This document shows positions 29,850 through 38,460 of a stretch of 64,000 nucleotides of DNA, one piece after another. The notes under the pieces were generated by a model, which did no database searches, was not told the DNA's origin, and saw only the letters and a list, made by a program, of their open reading frames with translations. The translations under genes and the position numbers were made by a program. Every line of letters begins with the position of its first letter. Positions within the stretch are counted from its first letter, which is position 1. Origin of the DNA: Fen-999 sp044220545 (lineage in GTDB: Bacteria > Pseudomonadota > Gammaproteobacteria > Burkholderiales > Rhodocyclaceae); assembly GCA_044220545.1 (NCBI GenBank), contig JBGAQX010000005.1, positions 1 to 64,000 of the forward strand, in the 5' to 3' direction.

Positions 29850-30356
29850 ATGCTGAAACTATCCACCGCCCTGGCCGTCGGCCTGGCCTCCCTGTCCCTC
29901 AACGCCGTCGCCGTCGATGTGCCCACCGATGGTTCGTGGACCGAGTTCGACTTCGACACCACCGGCACCGCGTGGTACGACTTCACCTCGTTCGACCATA
30001 TCTTCAACTTCAATATCGGCCAGAGCGCCGTGCTCAAAGTCGTTGATCTTGGCCTTGCCGGTGACCGGTTCGAGGTCTTTGCCAATGGCGCCTCGCTCGG
30101 CCAGACCAGCGCCGTCCCGGTGAGCGCCGCCGAGACCTTCGATCCCGCCGCCGCCTGGTCCGACCCCAGCTTCAGCCACGGCGAATGGACCCTGGCCGCC
30201 GGCGCCTACACCATCGCCGGCACGGCCACCGCCTCGCCCTACGACGGCGGCATTGGCGCGCTCTCCGTGACGCCGGTTCCGGAACCCGAAAGCTATGCCC
30301 TGATGCTGGCCGGCCTGGGCCTGGTCGGCTTCGCCGCCCGCCGCCGCCGCGCCTGA
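29850..30356 (+). CDS. PEP-CTERM protein, FxDxF-like
   Basis: The 168-residue exported protein has a signal peptide (MLKLSTALAVGLASLSLNAVA) and a short beta domain (TAWYDFTSFDHIFNFNIG; DLGLAGDRFEVFANG). The sorting tail is VPEPESYALMLAGLGLVGF then AARRRRA. An AGGAGAC ribosome site lies 8 nt before ATG 29850. It is 38 nt after the nuclease and 19 nt before the 5'-nucleotidase, so the three genes form an operon. Confidence 0.87.
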   Translation: MLKLSTALAVGLASLSLNAVAVDVPTDGSWTEFDFDTTGTAWYDFTSFDHIFNFNIGQSAVLKVVDLGLAGDRFEVFANGASLGQTSAVPVSAAETFDPAAAWSDPSFSHGEWTLAAGAYTIAGTATASPYDGGIGALSVTPVPEPESYALMLAGLGLVGFAARRRRA

Positions 30357-30375
30357 CCCTGACCGAGGAGCCACC

Positions 30376-32388
30376 ATGAAACTGAAGACCATTTCCCTGC
30401 TGCTCGGCCTGGCCTTCGCCTCCGCCGGCCACGCGGCTTCCTGCCCGCTGCCGGATGCGCAGGCCAACGTCGCCATCGGCCATCTGACCACGACCGTGCC
30501 GAACCTCGACGCCGATGGCGCCGCCACCGGTAACTGCACCATCAACGACCTGATCGCCGAGGAAGGCGTCTTCCCCGACCAGGCCGCCTGGCTGGCCCAT
30601 GTCAATGCCGCCCTCGACGGCGTCTCCGCCGGTCTGCTGACCGACGCGCAAAAGGACGAGATCCGCTCCGCGGCCGCCGCTTACGACATCAAGCGCTACC
30701 AGCGCATCAAGCTCGTCGCCATCAACGACTTCCACGGCCAGTTGACGCAGCCGGGCAACGCGCTGTCCACCCCGGTCGGCGGCATCGACTGGCTGGGCGG
30801 CTATGTCAATGCCCTGCGCGCCAAGAACCCCAATGGCACCCTGTTTCTCTCCGCCGGCGACATGATCGGAGCTTCGCCGCTGGTGTCGGCCCTGTTCCAT
30901 GACGAGCCGACCATCGAGGCGATGAACATGCTCGGCCTGGACTTCGATATCGTCGGCAACCATGAGTTCGACGACGGCAAGAGCGAATTGCTGCGCATGC
31001 AGAACGGCGGCTGCCACCCGACCGACCCGAACACCTGCAAGGGCGCCGATGTCGGCCGGCCAACCCCCTTCGAGGGCGCCAAGTTCAAATTCATTTCCGC
31101 GAATGTGAAGAACACCGATACGGGCACCACCCTGCTGCCGCCGTACTTCATCAAGCTGATCGGCGGCACGCGTGTCGCCATCGTCGGCGCCGTGCTGGAG
31201 GAAACGCCGACCATCGTCAGCCCGACCGGCGTCGCCGGCCTCAACTTCCAGGACGAGGCGGACGCCATCAACGCGCTGGTCAAGCAGGTGCGCAATCGTG
31301 GCGCCGAAACCATCGTCGCCCTGATCCACCAGGGCGGTACGCAAACCGGCGGCGTCGCCAGCATCGCCCAGGCCAACGCCTGCAACGGCCTGACCGGCCC
31401 GATCGCCGACATCGTCGGCCGCCTCGACGGCAACGTCGACGCGGTGCTCACCGCCCACACCCACCAGTGGTACAACTGCAAGCTGCCGACACTGGGCGGC
31501 AAGCTGGTGCCGGTCACCCAGGCCGATTCCACGGGCCGCGGCATCACCGAGGTCGACCTGACCATCGACCGTGGCACGCGCAACGTGGTTGGCGTCTACC
31601 ACCGCAACCATCTGGTATCCCGCAACAACGCGCTGATCACTCCGGTCGCCTCGGTGAAGGCGCTTACCGACGCCTACGCCGCCCTGGCCGCGCCGATCGC
31701 CAACCAGGTGATCGGCAGCGTCACCGCCGACGTCTGCGGCAACTACAAGCTCAGCGGCACGTGCGCCCCGGCGGCGGTGCAGGCCAACTTCGCCGACGGC
31801 ATCGCCCCGGCCGGCGCCCTGATCGCCGATGCCCAGCTCGACTACACCCGGCGCGTCGGCTTCGGCGAAGCGGTGATCGCCTTCATGAATCCGGGTGGCG
31901 TGCGCGAGAGCTTCTTCTACAACCAGAGCGGCACGGAAGGCAACGGCAACGTCACCTACGGCGAGTCCTTCACCGTCCAGCCGTTCGGCAACAGCCTGGT
32001 GACGATCACGCTGACCGGCGAGCAGATCGAACGCGTGCTCGAGCAGCAGTTCGCCGGCTGCAACGGCCAGACCAGCAAGCGCATCCTCCAGGCCTCCACC
32101 GGCCTGCGCTACGAGTACAGCGACAGCGCCCCGGCCTGCGCCAAGATCGACCCGGCCAGCATCACGCTGAATGGCGTGGCCATCGATCCGGCGGCCAGCT
32201 ACCGGGTCACGGTCAACAACTTCCTGGCCGACGGCGGCGACGCCTTCACGGTGCTCAAGGAAGGCACCGACCGCCTCGGCGGCGCCCAGGACCTGGACGC
32301 CGTGACCCGCTACCTGTCGCTGAACCCCAGCTACACGCCGGTGGACTTCAGCGTCGCGGCCAACAAGCGCGCGGTCAAGCTGCCGTAA
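30376..32388 (+). CDS. Secreted bifunctional metallophosphatase/5'-nucleotidase
   Basis: The 670-residue protein has a signal peptide ending at GHA. An extra segment of about 90 residues includes LDADGAATGNCTINDL, which looks like a lone dockerin/EF-hand-type loop. The metallophosphatase domain follows, with metal ligands in AINDFHG (about 115), SAGDMIG, GNHEFD (about 194) and TAHTHQW (about 360). The 5'-nucleotidase C-terminal domain occupies about 440-630 (NPGGVRESF, VQPFGNSLV, FLADGGDAF). It releases phosphate from nucleotides outside the cytoplasm and has no sorting tail. It ends the nuclease operon. Confidence 0.93.
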   Translation: MKLKTISLLLGLAFASAGHAASCPLPDAQANVAIGHLTTTVPNLDADGAATGNCTINDLIAEEGVFPDQAAWLAHVNAALDGVSAGLLTDAQKDEIRSAAAAYDIKRYQRIKLVAINDFHGQLTQPGNALSTPVGGIDWLGGYVNALRAKNPNGTLFLSAGDMIGASPLVSALFHDEPTIEAMNMLGLDFDIVGNHEFDDGKSELLRMQNGGCHPTDPNTCKGADVGRPTPFEGAKFKFISANVKNTDTGTTLLPPYFIKLIGGTRVAIVGAVLEETPTIVSPTGVAGLNFQDEADAINALVKQVRNRGAETIVALIHQGGTQTGGVASIAQANACNGLTGPIADIVGRLDGNVDAVLTAHTHQWYNCKLPTLGGKLVPVTQADSTGRGITEVDLTIDRGTRNVVGVYHRNHLVSRNNALITPVASVKALTDAYAALAAPIANQVIGSVTADVCGNYKLSGTCAPAAVQANFADGIAPAGALIADAQLDYTRRVGFGEAVIAFMNPGGVRESFFYNQSGTEGNGNVTYGESFTVQPFGNSLVTITLTGEQIERVLEQQFAGCNGQTSKRILQASTGLRYEYSDSAPACAKIDPASITLNGVAIDPAASYRVTVNNFLADGGDAFTVLKEGTDRLGGAQDLDAVTRYLSLNPSYTPVDFSVAANKRAVKLP

Positions 32389-32402
32389 GCGTTGCGCCGA
32401 TT

Positions 32403-32435
32403 GCCGCGGGGAGGCGACTCCCCGCGGCATTTTTT
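32403..32435 (+). terminator. Intrinsic terminator of the nuclease/5'-nucleotidase operon
   Basis: A perfect 11-bp stem GCCGCGGGGAG (32403-32413) / CTCCCCGCGGC (32418-32428) with a GCGA tetraloop is followed by A and six T residues. It starts 14 nt after the 5'-nucleotidase stop. This is the clearest rho-independent terminator I found in the window. Confidence 0.95.
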
Positions 32436-32587
32436 CGTCCGCGGCTGACAAGTGACGGCCGCCGCCAATCCACATCGTCGGATACTCGCATTGGCCGAAC
32501 GGGCCATCCGTCTATGTCAAAGCCATAACAAGAGCGCAATGCACCTCGGCTAGAGTGGCATTTCTCATTGCCTTCAGGAATGCTTCC

Positions 32588-33283
32588 ATGCGCGCGATCG
32601 TTACGCTGATCTTGCTATCAGTCGGCTTCCTTGGCCCGGCCGTGGCCTCGCCCGTCTATGTCATCGATCCGGACCGCAGCTATCTCGCCATTGAAGTTCC
32701 GGCCTATGAGCGCGGTGAACCATTCACCTTGATCCATGACGATGGCTCGACCAGCATACATAGCTACCAGTGGATCATGAAGCCACGGATCGAGCGCTTC
32801 TCGATCTCGGGGAAGCTGGACTTCGCCCAAGGGGAAAATTACTTGGGGGCGGTTTCGCTCCTCGTTACCACGTCGGGACTACAGTCGGAGGCTCCGGGCG
32901 ATTTGCGTTGGCAGGTCGCAGGCTTGCTGGAGATCGATCCGCTGACGGGAGTCCTCTCGACCTGGCATCACTTCGACTGCTCCTCCTCGCCCATGTTCAC
33001 CTACTACTGCGCCATACTGCCCAGCTCAGTTCCCTTGCAATCGACCGGGACCCTTTCGACTAGCGCCGTTGTACTCGACGGCGTTCAGGCGGGTACCCTG
33101 CTATACGATCCATTCATCCATGCATCTCTCGAGCCTCCTGCGCTACCGCCATTCTCCTACGCGGCGGTCGAGTCCTATTCCTACCACATTGTCGCGACTC
33201 GCCTGCCCGAACCGGGTACGGTGGGGCTGCTGGCGATCGGCTTGCTAGCTTTGCTGAGGCGCCGGCCGCGGGTTGGCCAATAG
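32588..33283 (+). CDS. PEP-CTERM protein with divergent sorting tail
   Basis: The 231-residue exported protein has a signal peptide (IVTLILLSVGFLGPAVA) followed by a beta-rich body I do not recognise (PVYVIDPDRSYLAIEV, IERFSISGKLDF). It contains CSSSPMFTYYC, a likely disulfide pair. The tail is LPEPGTVGLLAIGLLALLRRR, lacking the PEPESYA core shared by the other five proteins here. ATG 32588 follows AGGA at 8 nt. The base composition is less GC-rich than its neighbours, which may indicate separate acquisition. Confidence 0.78.
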   Translation: MRAIVTLILLSVGFLGPAVASPVYVIDPDRSYLAIEVPAYERGEPFTLIHDDGSTSIHSYQWIMKPRIERFSISGKLDFAQGENYLGAVSLLVTTSGLQSEAPGDLRWQVAGLLEIDPLTGVLSTWHHFDCSSSPMFTYYCAILPSSVPLQSTGTLSTSAVVLDGVQAGTLLYDPFIHASLEPPALPPFSYAAVESYSYHIVATRLPEPGTVGLLAIGLLALLRRRPRVGQ

Positions 33284-33326
33284 GTCCACGCTTCACTTGC
33301 TCGCCCGTCGAGACCATGAAATGCAA

Positions 33327-33369
33327 AGGATGCTAGATTCGGTGGCCGTCCCATCGAATCCAGCATCCT
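33327..33369 (+). repeat. 15-bp hairpin with one mismatch abutting the rhomboid start
   Basis: Left arm AGGATGCTAGATTCG (33327-33341) pairs with CGAATCCAGCATCCT (33355-33369) except for one A/C mismatch, with a 13-nt loop. The stem ends 3 nt before the rhomboid ATG at 33373, and no ribosome site lies between. It may regulate translation or serve as the 3' structure of the preceding PEP-CTERM gene. Confidence 0.7.
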
Positions 33370-33372
33370 CGC

Positions 33373-34440
33373 ATGTCCGACCATGACCTTCCGTTGATCG
33401 ACCGCCTGCGCGCCCGGGTGCCCGGCGTGCCGGTGACGCTGACGATCATGGGCGTCAACCTACTGGTGTTCGCGGCGATGTTGATGGCCGGCGGCGGGCT
33501 TTGGCATACGTCGACGGGCTTGCCGCTGGCCTGGGGCGCCAACTTTGGCCCGGCCACCCAGGACGGCGAATGGTGGCGGCTGGGCAGCGCGCTGTTCCTC
33601 CACTTCGGCCTGCTCCACCTGGGCATGAACATGTGGGCGCTGTGGGACAGTGGTCACCTGGTCGAGCGCATGGTCGGCCACGGCCGCTTTGTGCTGATCT
33701 ACTTCGCCGCCGGCGCGGCCGGCAACCTGATTTCGCTCGTCACGCACGGCGGCGACGCTGTTTCGGCCGGAGCCTCCGGCGCCATCTTCGGCGTCTACGG
33801 CGCGCTGGTGACCCTTGTCTGGCGCGAGCGCGACCAGATGGGGCGGGCCGACTTCCGCTGGATGTTCTGGGGTGGTTCGGGATTCACGGCGGCGGCCATC
33901 ACCTTCGGCTTCCTGGTGCCCGGGATAGACAACGCGGCGCACCTCGGCGGCTTGTTCGCCGGAATTCTCGCCAGCATCGCGGTGGCGAGGCGGCCGGGAC
34001 GCTTGGCCGCCATGGCCGCGATGGCGCTGACCATGGCGGCCTTGCTGGCCGCCATTCCGGCGCCGAAATACCGCTGGAGCGAAGAACAGCAGGCGCGCGG
34101 CGAGATCCGTGAATTCCTTGGCGCCGATGCGGCGATCTCGGCACGCTGGCAGACGATTCTGGATGAAGGACGACGTGGCAAGCTGTCTTTCGACAGTCTG
34201 GCGGGAACCATCGAGACCGAGGTGACCGATCGCTATGAGGCGAGCTTCGAGGAACTGTCGGCGCTGAAGCTCGGCGCCGAGGCGCCCTCGGCGGCAACGG
34301 TCGATGCGCTGCGCAACTACGCGGAGCGGCGCCGCGATGCCTCCCGGGAGCTGACCGAGGGTCTGCGGGCGAGAAGCCCGCAGCGGGTCAGGAAGGCGCT
34401 CGAACATGCCTCCCGGGCGGCGGCCGGAGCGGCCCCCTAG
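33373..34440 (+). CDS. Rhomboid family intramembrane serine protease
   Basis: The 355-residue inner-membrane protein has about six membrane segments in the first 215 residues. The catalytic dyad is Ser135 in GASGAIFGVYG and His190 in NAAHLGGLFAG. The W-R-type loop motif appears as WWRLGSALFLHFGLLHLGMN. A soluble C-terminal extension of about 140 residues is rich in Glu, Arg and Ala. Substrates are unknown. Its TAG stop shares CTAG (34437-34440) with the convergent GGDEF-EAL gene. Confidence 0.9.
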   Translation: MSDHDLPLIDRLRARVPGVPVTLTIMGVNLLVFAAMLMAGGGLWHTSTGLPLAWGANFGPATQDGEWWRLGSALFLHFGLLHLGMNMWALWDSGHLVERMVGHGRFVLIYFAAGAAGNLISLVTHGGDAVSAGASGAIFGVYGALVTLVWRERDQMGRADFRWMFWGGSGFTAAAITFGFLVPGIDNAAHLGGLFAGILASIAVARRPGRLAAMAAMALTMAALLAAIPAPKYRWSEEQQARGEIREFLGADAAISARWQTILDEGRRGKLSFDSLAGTIETEVTDRYEASFEELSALKLGAEAPSAATVDALRNYAERRRDASRELTEGLRARSPQRVRKALEHASRAAAGAAP

Positions 34441-36290
34441 CCCGCCGCAAGCTCGGCGGGAACCGGGTCGAACAGATCGTCGAGGGCGTGGCGGTCGCGA
34501 TGCGAGGCCACCCAGGCAACGATGTCCTCGGGCGGCAGCGGCCTGGCAAACAGGTAGCCTTGCCCCTCGGTGCAGCGCATGTGCTCGAGTATCGTCTTCT
34601 CGGATTGTTTCTCGATGCCTTCGGCGACGATGTCCAGCGACAAGCTGTTCGCCAGCGCGACTATGGCGCGGGCAATGGACTCGTTGGCCGGTGTATGGGC
34701 GATGTCGCGAACGAAGGACTGGTCGATCTTGAGGCGGTCAATGGGGAAACGGCGCAGATAGCTGAGGCTCGAAAAGCCGGTGCCGAAGTCGTCGATCGCC
34801 AGGCTGACGCCGATGGCCTTGATCTCTTGCAACGTCCGCAGGACACCCTCGACATTCCGCATCAGCAGGCTCTCGGTCAGCTCGAGTTCGATCAGGTGCG
34901 GATCGACGCCGTGCTCGGCGATCTGGGCCTTGAGGAAGGTCGCAAAGCCGTGCTGGTGGAACTGGAGCGCCGAGATGTTGATCGACATGCGCAAGGGCGG
35001 GACGCCTTGCGATTGCCACACCTTGACCTGAACCAGGGCGGCCCGCAGCACCCATTCGCCGAGGGGCACAATCAATCCGCTTTCCTCGGCGACCGGGATG
35101 AAATGGGCCGGCGAGATCAGGCCTCGCTCCGGATGGCGCCAGCGCACCAGAGCCTCGACGCCGCGGATGGCCTGGCTGGCGAGTTCGACCTGGGGCTGGA
35201 AGTGCAACACCAGTTCGTCGCCGTCGATCGCCCGACGCAACTCGCTCTCGAGCGACATGCGTGCCGGGTTGTACATCGTCGTACCGGCCGTGTAGCGGCG
35301 AAAGGCGTTGCGGCCGCCGGCCTTGGCCTCGTACATGGCCGCGTCCGCCTTGGCCACCAGGGGGCTGATCTCGGTGGCGTCGGTGGGATAGATCGCGCTG
35401 CCGACGCTGACGGTGACGACCAGCGAGTGGCCCAGCAGTTCTATCGGTTCCCGCATCGAGGCCAACAAGCGCTCCGCCACCATGTCCACGGCGCCTGGCT
35501 CGTCCAGATCCTCCATGAGAATCACGAACTCGTCGCCGCCCAGGCGCGCCACGGTGTCGACCCGGCGCGCCGATGCGTTGAGACGAGCCACGACCAGACG
35601 CAGCACCGCGTCGCCAACGGCGTGGCCGAACGCGTCGTTGATCTTCTTGAAGCGGTCGACATCGACGAACAACAGCGCGACCAGACAGCCTTTGCGCTCG
35701 GCCTCGCGACAGGCCTGATCGAGTCGATCGGACAGCAGCACACGATTGGGGATGCCGGTCAGGCTGTCGAAATGAGCGAGGTGATAGAGCTCCGCCTGCT
35801 TGCGCTGGGTGATGACGTTGAGCAGATCGTGACCGTTGGCGACCCCAAGGTAGCGCGCCTGCCTGGTGACCACGAAGCCGGTGACCATGTGCTGCATGCC
35901 CGCGTCGATGATGATCTGCGCGACGTCGTCAACGCTGCAGCCCTCCTCGACGACAATCGGCTGGTTGCATTCGTACTCCTCGTAGGCGAGCAGTCTCAGG
36001 ATGCGGCGGCGACCGAAGATCTCCCGGCTGTAGGGATGGCTGAAGAACTCGATGAAGCGCTTGCGCTCGATTAGCGCGACCGGCTCGTCCGCCGCATCGA
36101 CAACCGGCAGCGCATAGATGGTGTCCTCGGCGAGAAAGCGGGCCAGGACATCCTGGCAGCGGTCATCGATGCGGACCGGTTCGAGGAAGCGCAACAGATG
36201 CCGCACCGTCGGTGGCTTCGTCAGTTGTCCATCGCTGATGAAGACGAACTGGCGTTGGGGCACATCACCGGCGGGTTGATTCGCGTTCAT
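34437..36290 (-). CDS. CBS-GGDEF-EAL protein (c-di-GMP synthesis/hydrolysis)
   Basis: The 617-residue cytoplasmic protein has an N-terminal pair of CBS-like domains (about 25-160). The GGDEF domain has an intact RLGGDEF, with an inhibitory I-site RRVD five residues upstream. The EAL domain shows EALVRW, ELTESLLM, AIDDFGTGFSSL and VAEGIEKQ. All catalytic motifs look intact on both sides, so it could make or degrade c-di-GMP depending on its CBS input. ATG 36290 is chosen over a TTG at 36347. It lies 257 nt downstream of prpE on the same strand. Confidence 0.9.
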   Translation of the reverse strand: MNANQPAGDVPQRQFVFISDGQLTKPPTVRHLLRFLEPVRIDDRCQDVLARFLAEDTIYALPVVDAADEPVALIERKRFIEFFSHPYSREIFGRRRILRLLAYEEYECNQPIVVEEGCSVDDVAQIIIDAGMQHMVTGFVVTRQARYLGVANGHDLLNVITQRKQAELYHLAHFDSLTGIPNRVLLSDRLDQACREAERKGCLVALLFVDVDRFKKINDAFGHAVGDAVLRLVVARLNASARRVDTVARLGGDEFVILMEDLDEPGAVDMVAERLLASMREPIELLGHSLVVTVSVGSAIYPTDATEISPLVAKADAAMYEAKAGGRNAFRRYTAGTTMYNPARMSLESELRRAIDGDELVLHFQPQVELASQAIRGVEALVRWRHPERGLISPAHFIPVAEESGLIVPLGEWVLRAALVQVKVWQSQGVPPLRMSINISALQFHQHGFATFLKAQIAEHGVDPHLIELELTESLLMRNVEGVLRTLQEIKAIGVSLAIDDFGTGFSSLSYLRRFPIDRLKIDQSFVRDIAHTPANESIARAIVALANSLSLDIVAEGIEKQSEKTILEHMRCTEGQGYLFARPLPPEDIVAWVASHRDRHALDDLFDPVPAELAAG

Positions 36291-36500
36291 TGCCAACTGA
36301 AGCCTTGTCTGTGGTCGGTCCCGATCGCCCCCTACAGGACGCGCCAAGCGGAAGACGGTTTCAACAAGGGAATAGTGCTCACGGGACGTGAACCTTTCGT
36401 GACCGAACTAGCCCTTTGTCGGCACTCGTCGGAGCCGGACAGGATCGACGCAACGCGGCCGCGTCGCTTCTTCAGCGCGCTGCCACGTACGGACGGCAAC

Positions 36501-36527
36501 GATCACGAGGCGGTCGGCCCCGTGATC
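36501..36527 (-). terminator. Possible prpE 3' hairpin
   Basis: Inverted arms GATCACG (36501-36507) and CGTGATC (36521-36527) lie about 20 nt past the prpE stop. No clear T run follows on the minus strand, so readthrough into the GGDEF-EAL gene remains possible. Confidence 0.3.
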
Positions 36528-36547
36528 GACGCCCTCCCGCGACCGGC

Positions 36548-38440
36548 TCAGCCGGCCAGCGCCTGCTTGATCTGCTCGAGCGTGGACTGATCGTCGATGG
36601 TGGTCAGGTCGCCCGCGTCGCGGCCTTCGGCCAGGGCCTGGATCGAGCGGCGCAGCATCTTGCCCGAACGGGTCTTGGGCAGGCCGGTGACGAAGTGGAC
36701 GCGCTTGGGCCGGGCGATGGCGCCCAGGATGCCGTCGACGGTCTTCTTAACCTCCGCTTCCAGGGCGGCGCGCAGTTCCGGTGTGGCGACCCGGGCGGCG
36801 TCCTTGACCACGGCGAAGGCCACCGGCTCCTGGCCCTTGAGCTGGTCGGCGACACCGACCACCGCGACTTCGGCGATGGCGCTGTGGCCCTGCACCGCCT
36901 CCTCGATCTCGCGGGTGCCGAGACGATGACCGGCGACGTTGATGACGTCATCGGTGCGACCGAGAATGAAGTGGTAGTTCTCGTCGTCGCGAATGCCCCA
37001 GTCGAACGAGGAATAGACCAGCGGATCCTTGAACAGGCTGAAATAGGTGCTGACGAAGCGGTCGTCCTGGCCCCAGACGGTGGACAGGCAGCCGGGGGGC
37101 AGCGGCGGCACCACGCCGACGATGCCCTTTTCGTTGGGCGCGCACTCGGTGCCGTCTTCGCGGAAGATCTTCAGGTTGTAGCCGAACACCGGGAAGCTGG
37201 GCGTGCCGAACTTGATCCTGGTGTCCTCGACGCCACGGACGGTGGACAGCATCGGCCAGCCGGTCTCGGTCTGCCAGTAGTTGTCGATCACCGGCAGCTT
37301 CAGCTCGCCCATGATCCACTCGTGGGTCGGCTGGTCGAGCGGTTCGCCGGCCAGGAACAGGTGCTTGAGGCTCGACAGGTCGTACTTGTGCAGGAAGGCC
37401 GGATCCTGCTTCTTCAGCACGCGAATCGCCGTCGGCGCCGAGAACATGACGTTCACCTTGTACTTCTCGACGATCTGCCACCAGATGCCGGCGTCGGGCC
37501 GGATCGGCGTGCCTTCGTACATCACCGTCGCCATGCCGGCGATCAGCGGGCCGTAGATGATATAGCTGTGCCCGACCACCCAGCCGATGTCGGAGGTGGA
37601 AAACATGGTCTCGCCCGCGAAGCCGGTGTAGATGTACTTCATGGACGCGGCCAGGGCCACCGCGTAGCCGCCGGTGTCGCGCTGCACGCCCTTGGGTTTG
37701 CCGGTGGTGCCGGAGGTGTAAAGAATGTAGGAAGGCTCGAAGGATTCCATCCAGGTGCACGGCACTTCGGCATTCATGTGCTGGGCGCGCAGGGTCGCGT
37801 AGTCGACATCGCGGCCGGCGACCTTGTTGAATTCCTTGTCGAGGCCGCGATCGATCATCAGCACCTTTTCCGGCGGAAACTGGGCCAGCTTGCAGGCTTC
37901 GTCGAGCAGATGCTTGTAGGGCACCGCCCGGCCAGCCCGCATGCCGGCGTCGGAGGAAACGATCAGCTTCGGCTTGGCGTCGTCGATGCGGGTGGCCAGC
38001 GAGCCCGAGGCGAAGCCGCCGAACACCACCGAATGGATGGCGCCGATGCGGGCGCAGGCCAGGATGGCGAAGGTGGCCTCTGCGATCATCGGCATGTAGA
38101 TCAGCACCCGGTCGCCCTTGCCGACGCCCAGGCTCTGGTAGATCGCCGCCATGCGCATCACTTCGCTCTTCAGCTCGGCGAAGGAATAGATCTTTTCCTC
38201 GTTCGTTTCGGTGGAGAGGTAGATCAGCGCCCGGTCGTTCGGCCGCTGGGCGGCATGCCGGTCCACGGCGTTGTGGCAGAGGTTGGTTTCGCCGCCGACG
38301 AACCATTTGACGAAGGGCGGCTTGCTGTAGTCGCAAATCTGCTGTGGCGGCTTGTGCCAGTCGATGAGTTGCGCCTGTTCGCCCCAGAAGGCGTCCGGTT
38401 GCTCGATCGACCGCTGGTAAAACTCTTTGTACGTACCCAT
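36548..38440 (-). CDS. prpE: Propionate--CoA ligase
   Basis: The 630-residue AMP-forming acyl-CoA synthetase activates propionate to propionyl-CoA. The P-loop-like TSGTTGKPKG is at 242-251, and the acyl-adenylation Lys594 is in TRSGKMLRR. RSIEQPDAFWGEQAQLIDW and FVGGETNLCHNAVDRH are typical of PrpE rather than acetyl-CoA synthetase. Start ATG 38440 follows GGGGGTG, and a Met at 38464 is a weaker alternative. The gene is 20 nt downstream of the response regulator gene and in the same operon as acuI. Confidence 0.9.
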   Translation of the reverse strand: MGTYKEFYQRSIEQPDAFWGEQAQLIDWHKPPQQICDYSKPPFVKWFVGGETNLCHNAVDRHAAQRPNDRALIYLSTETNEEKIYSFAELKSEVMRMAAIYQSLGVGKGDRVLIYMPMIAEATFAILACARIGAIHSVVFGGFASGSLATRIDDAKPKLIVSSDAGMRAGRAVPYKHLLDEACKLAQFPPEKVLMIDRGLDKEFNKVAGRDVDYATLRAQHMNAEVPCTWMESFEPSYILYTSGTTGKPKGVQRDTGGYAVALAASMKYIYTGFAGETMFSTSDIGWVVGHSYIIYGPLIAGMATVMYEGTPIRPDAGIWWQIVEKYKVNVMFSAPTAIRVLKKQDPAFLHKYDLSSLKHLFLAGEPLDQPTHEWIMGELKLPVIDNYWQTETGWPMLSTVRGVEDTRIKFGTPSFPVFGYNLKIFREDGTECAPNEKGIVGVVPPLPPGCLSTVWGQDDRFVSTYFSLFKDPLVYSSFDWGIRDDENYHFILGRTDDVINVAGHRLGTREIEEAVQGHSAIAEVAVVGVADQLKGQEPVAFAVVKDAARVATPELRAALEAEVKKTVDGILGAIARPKRVHFVTGLPKTRSGKMLRRSIQALAEGRDAGDLTTIDDQSTLEQIKQALAG

Positions 38441-38460
38441 CTCGACACCCCCGATTAACT

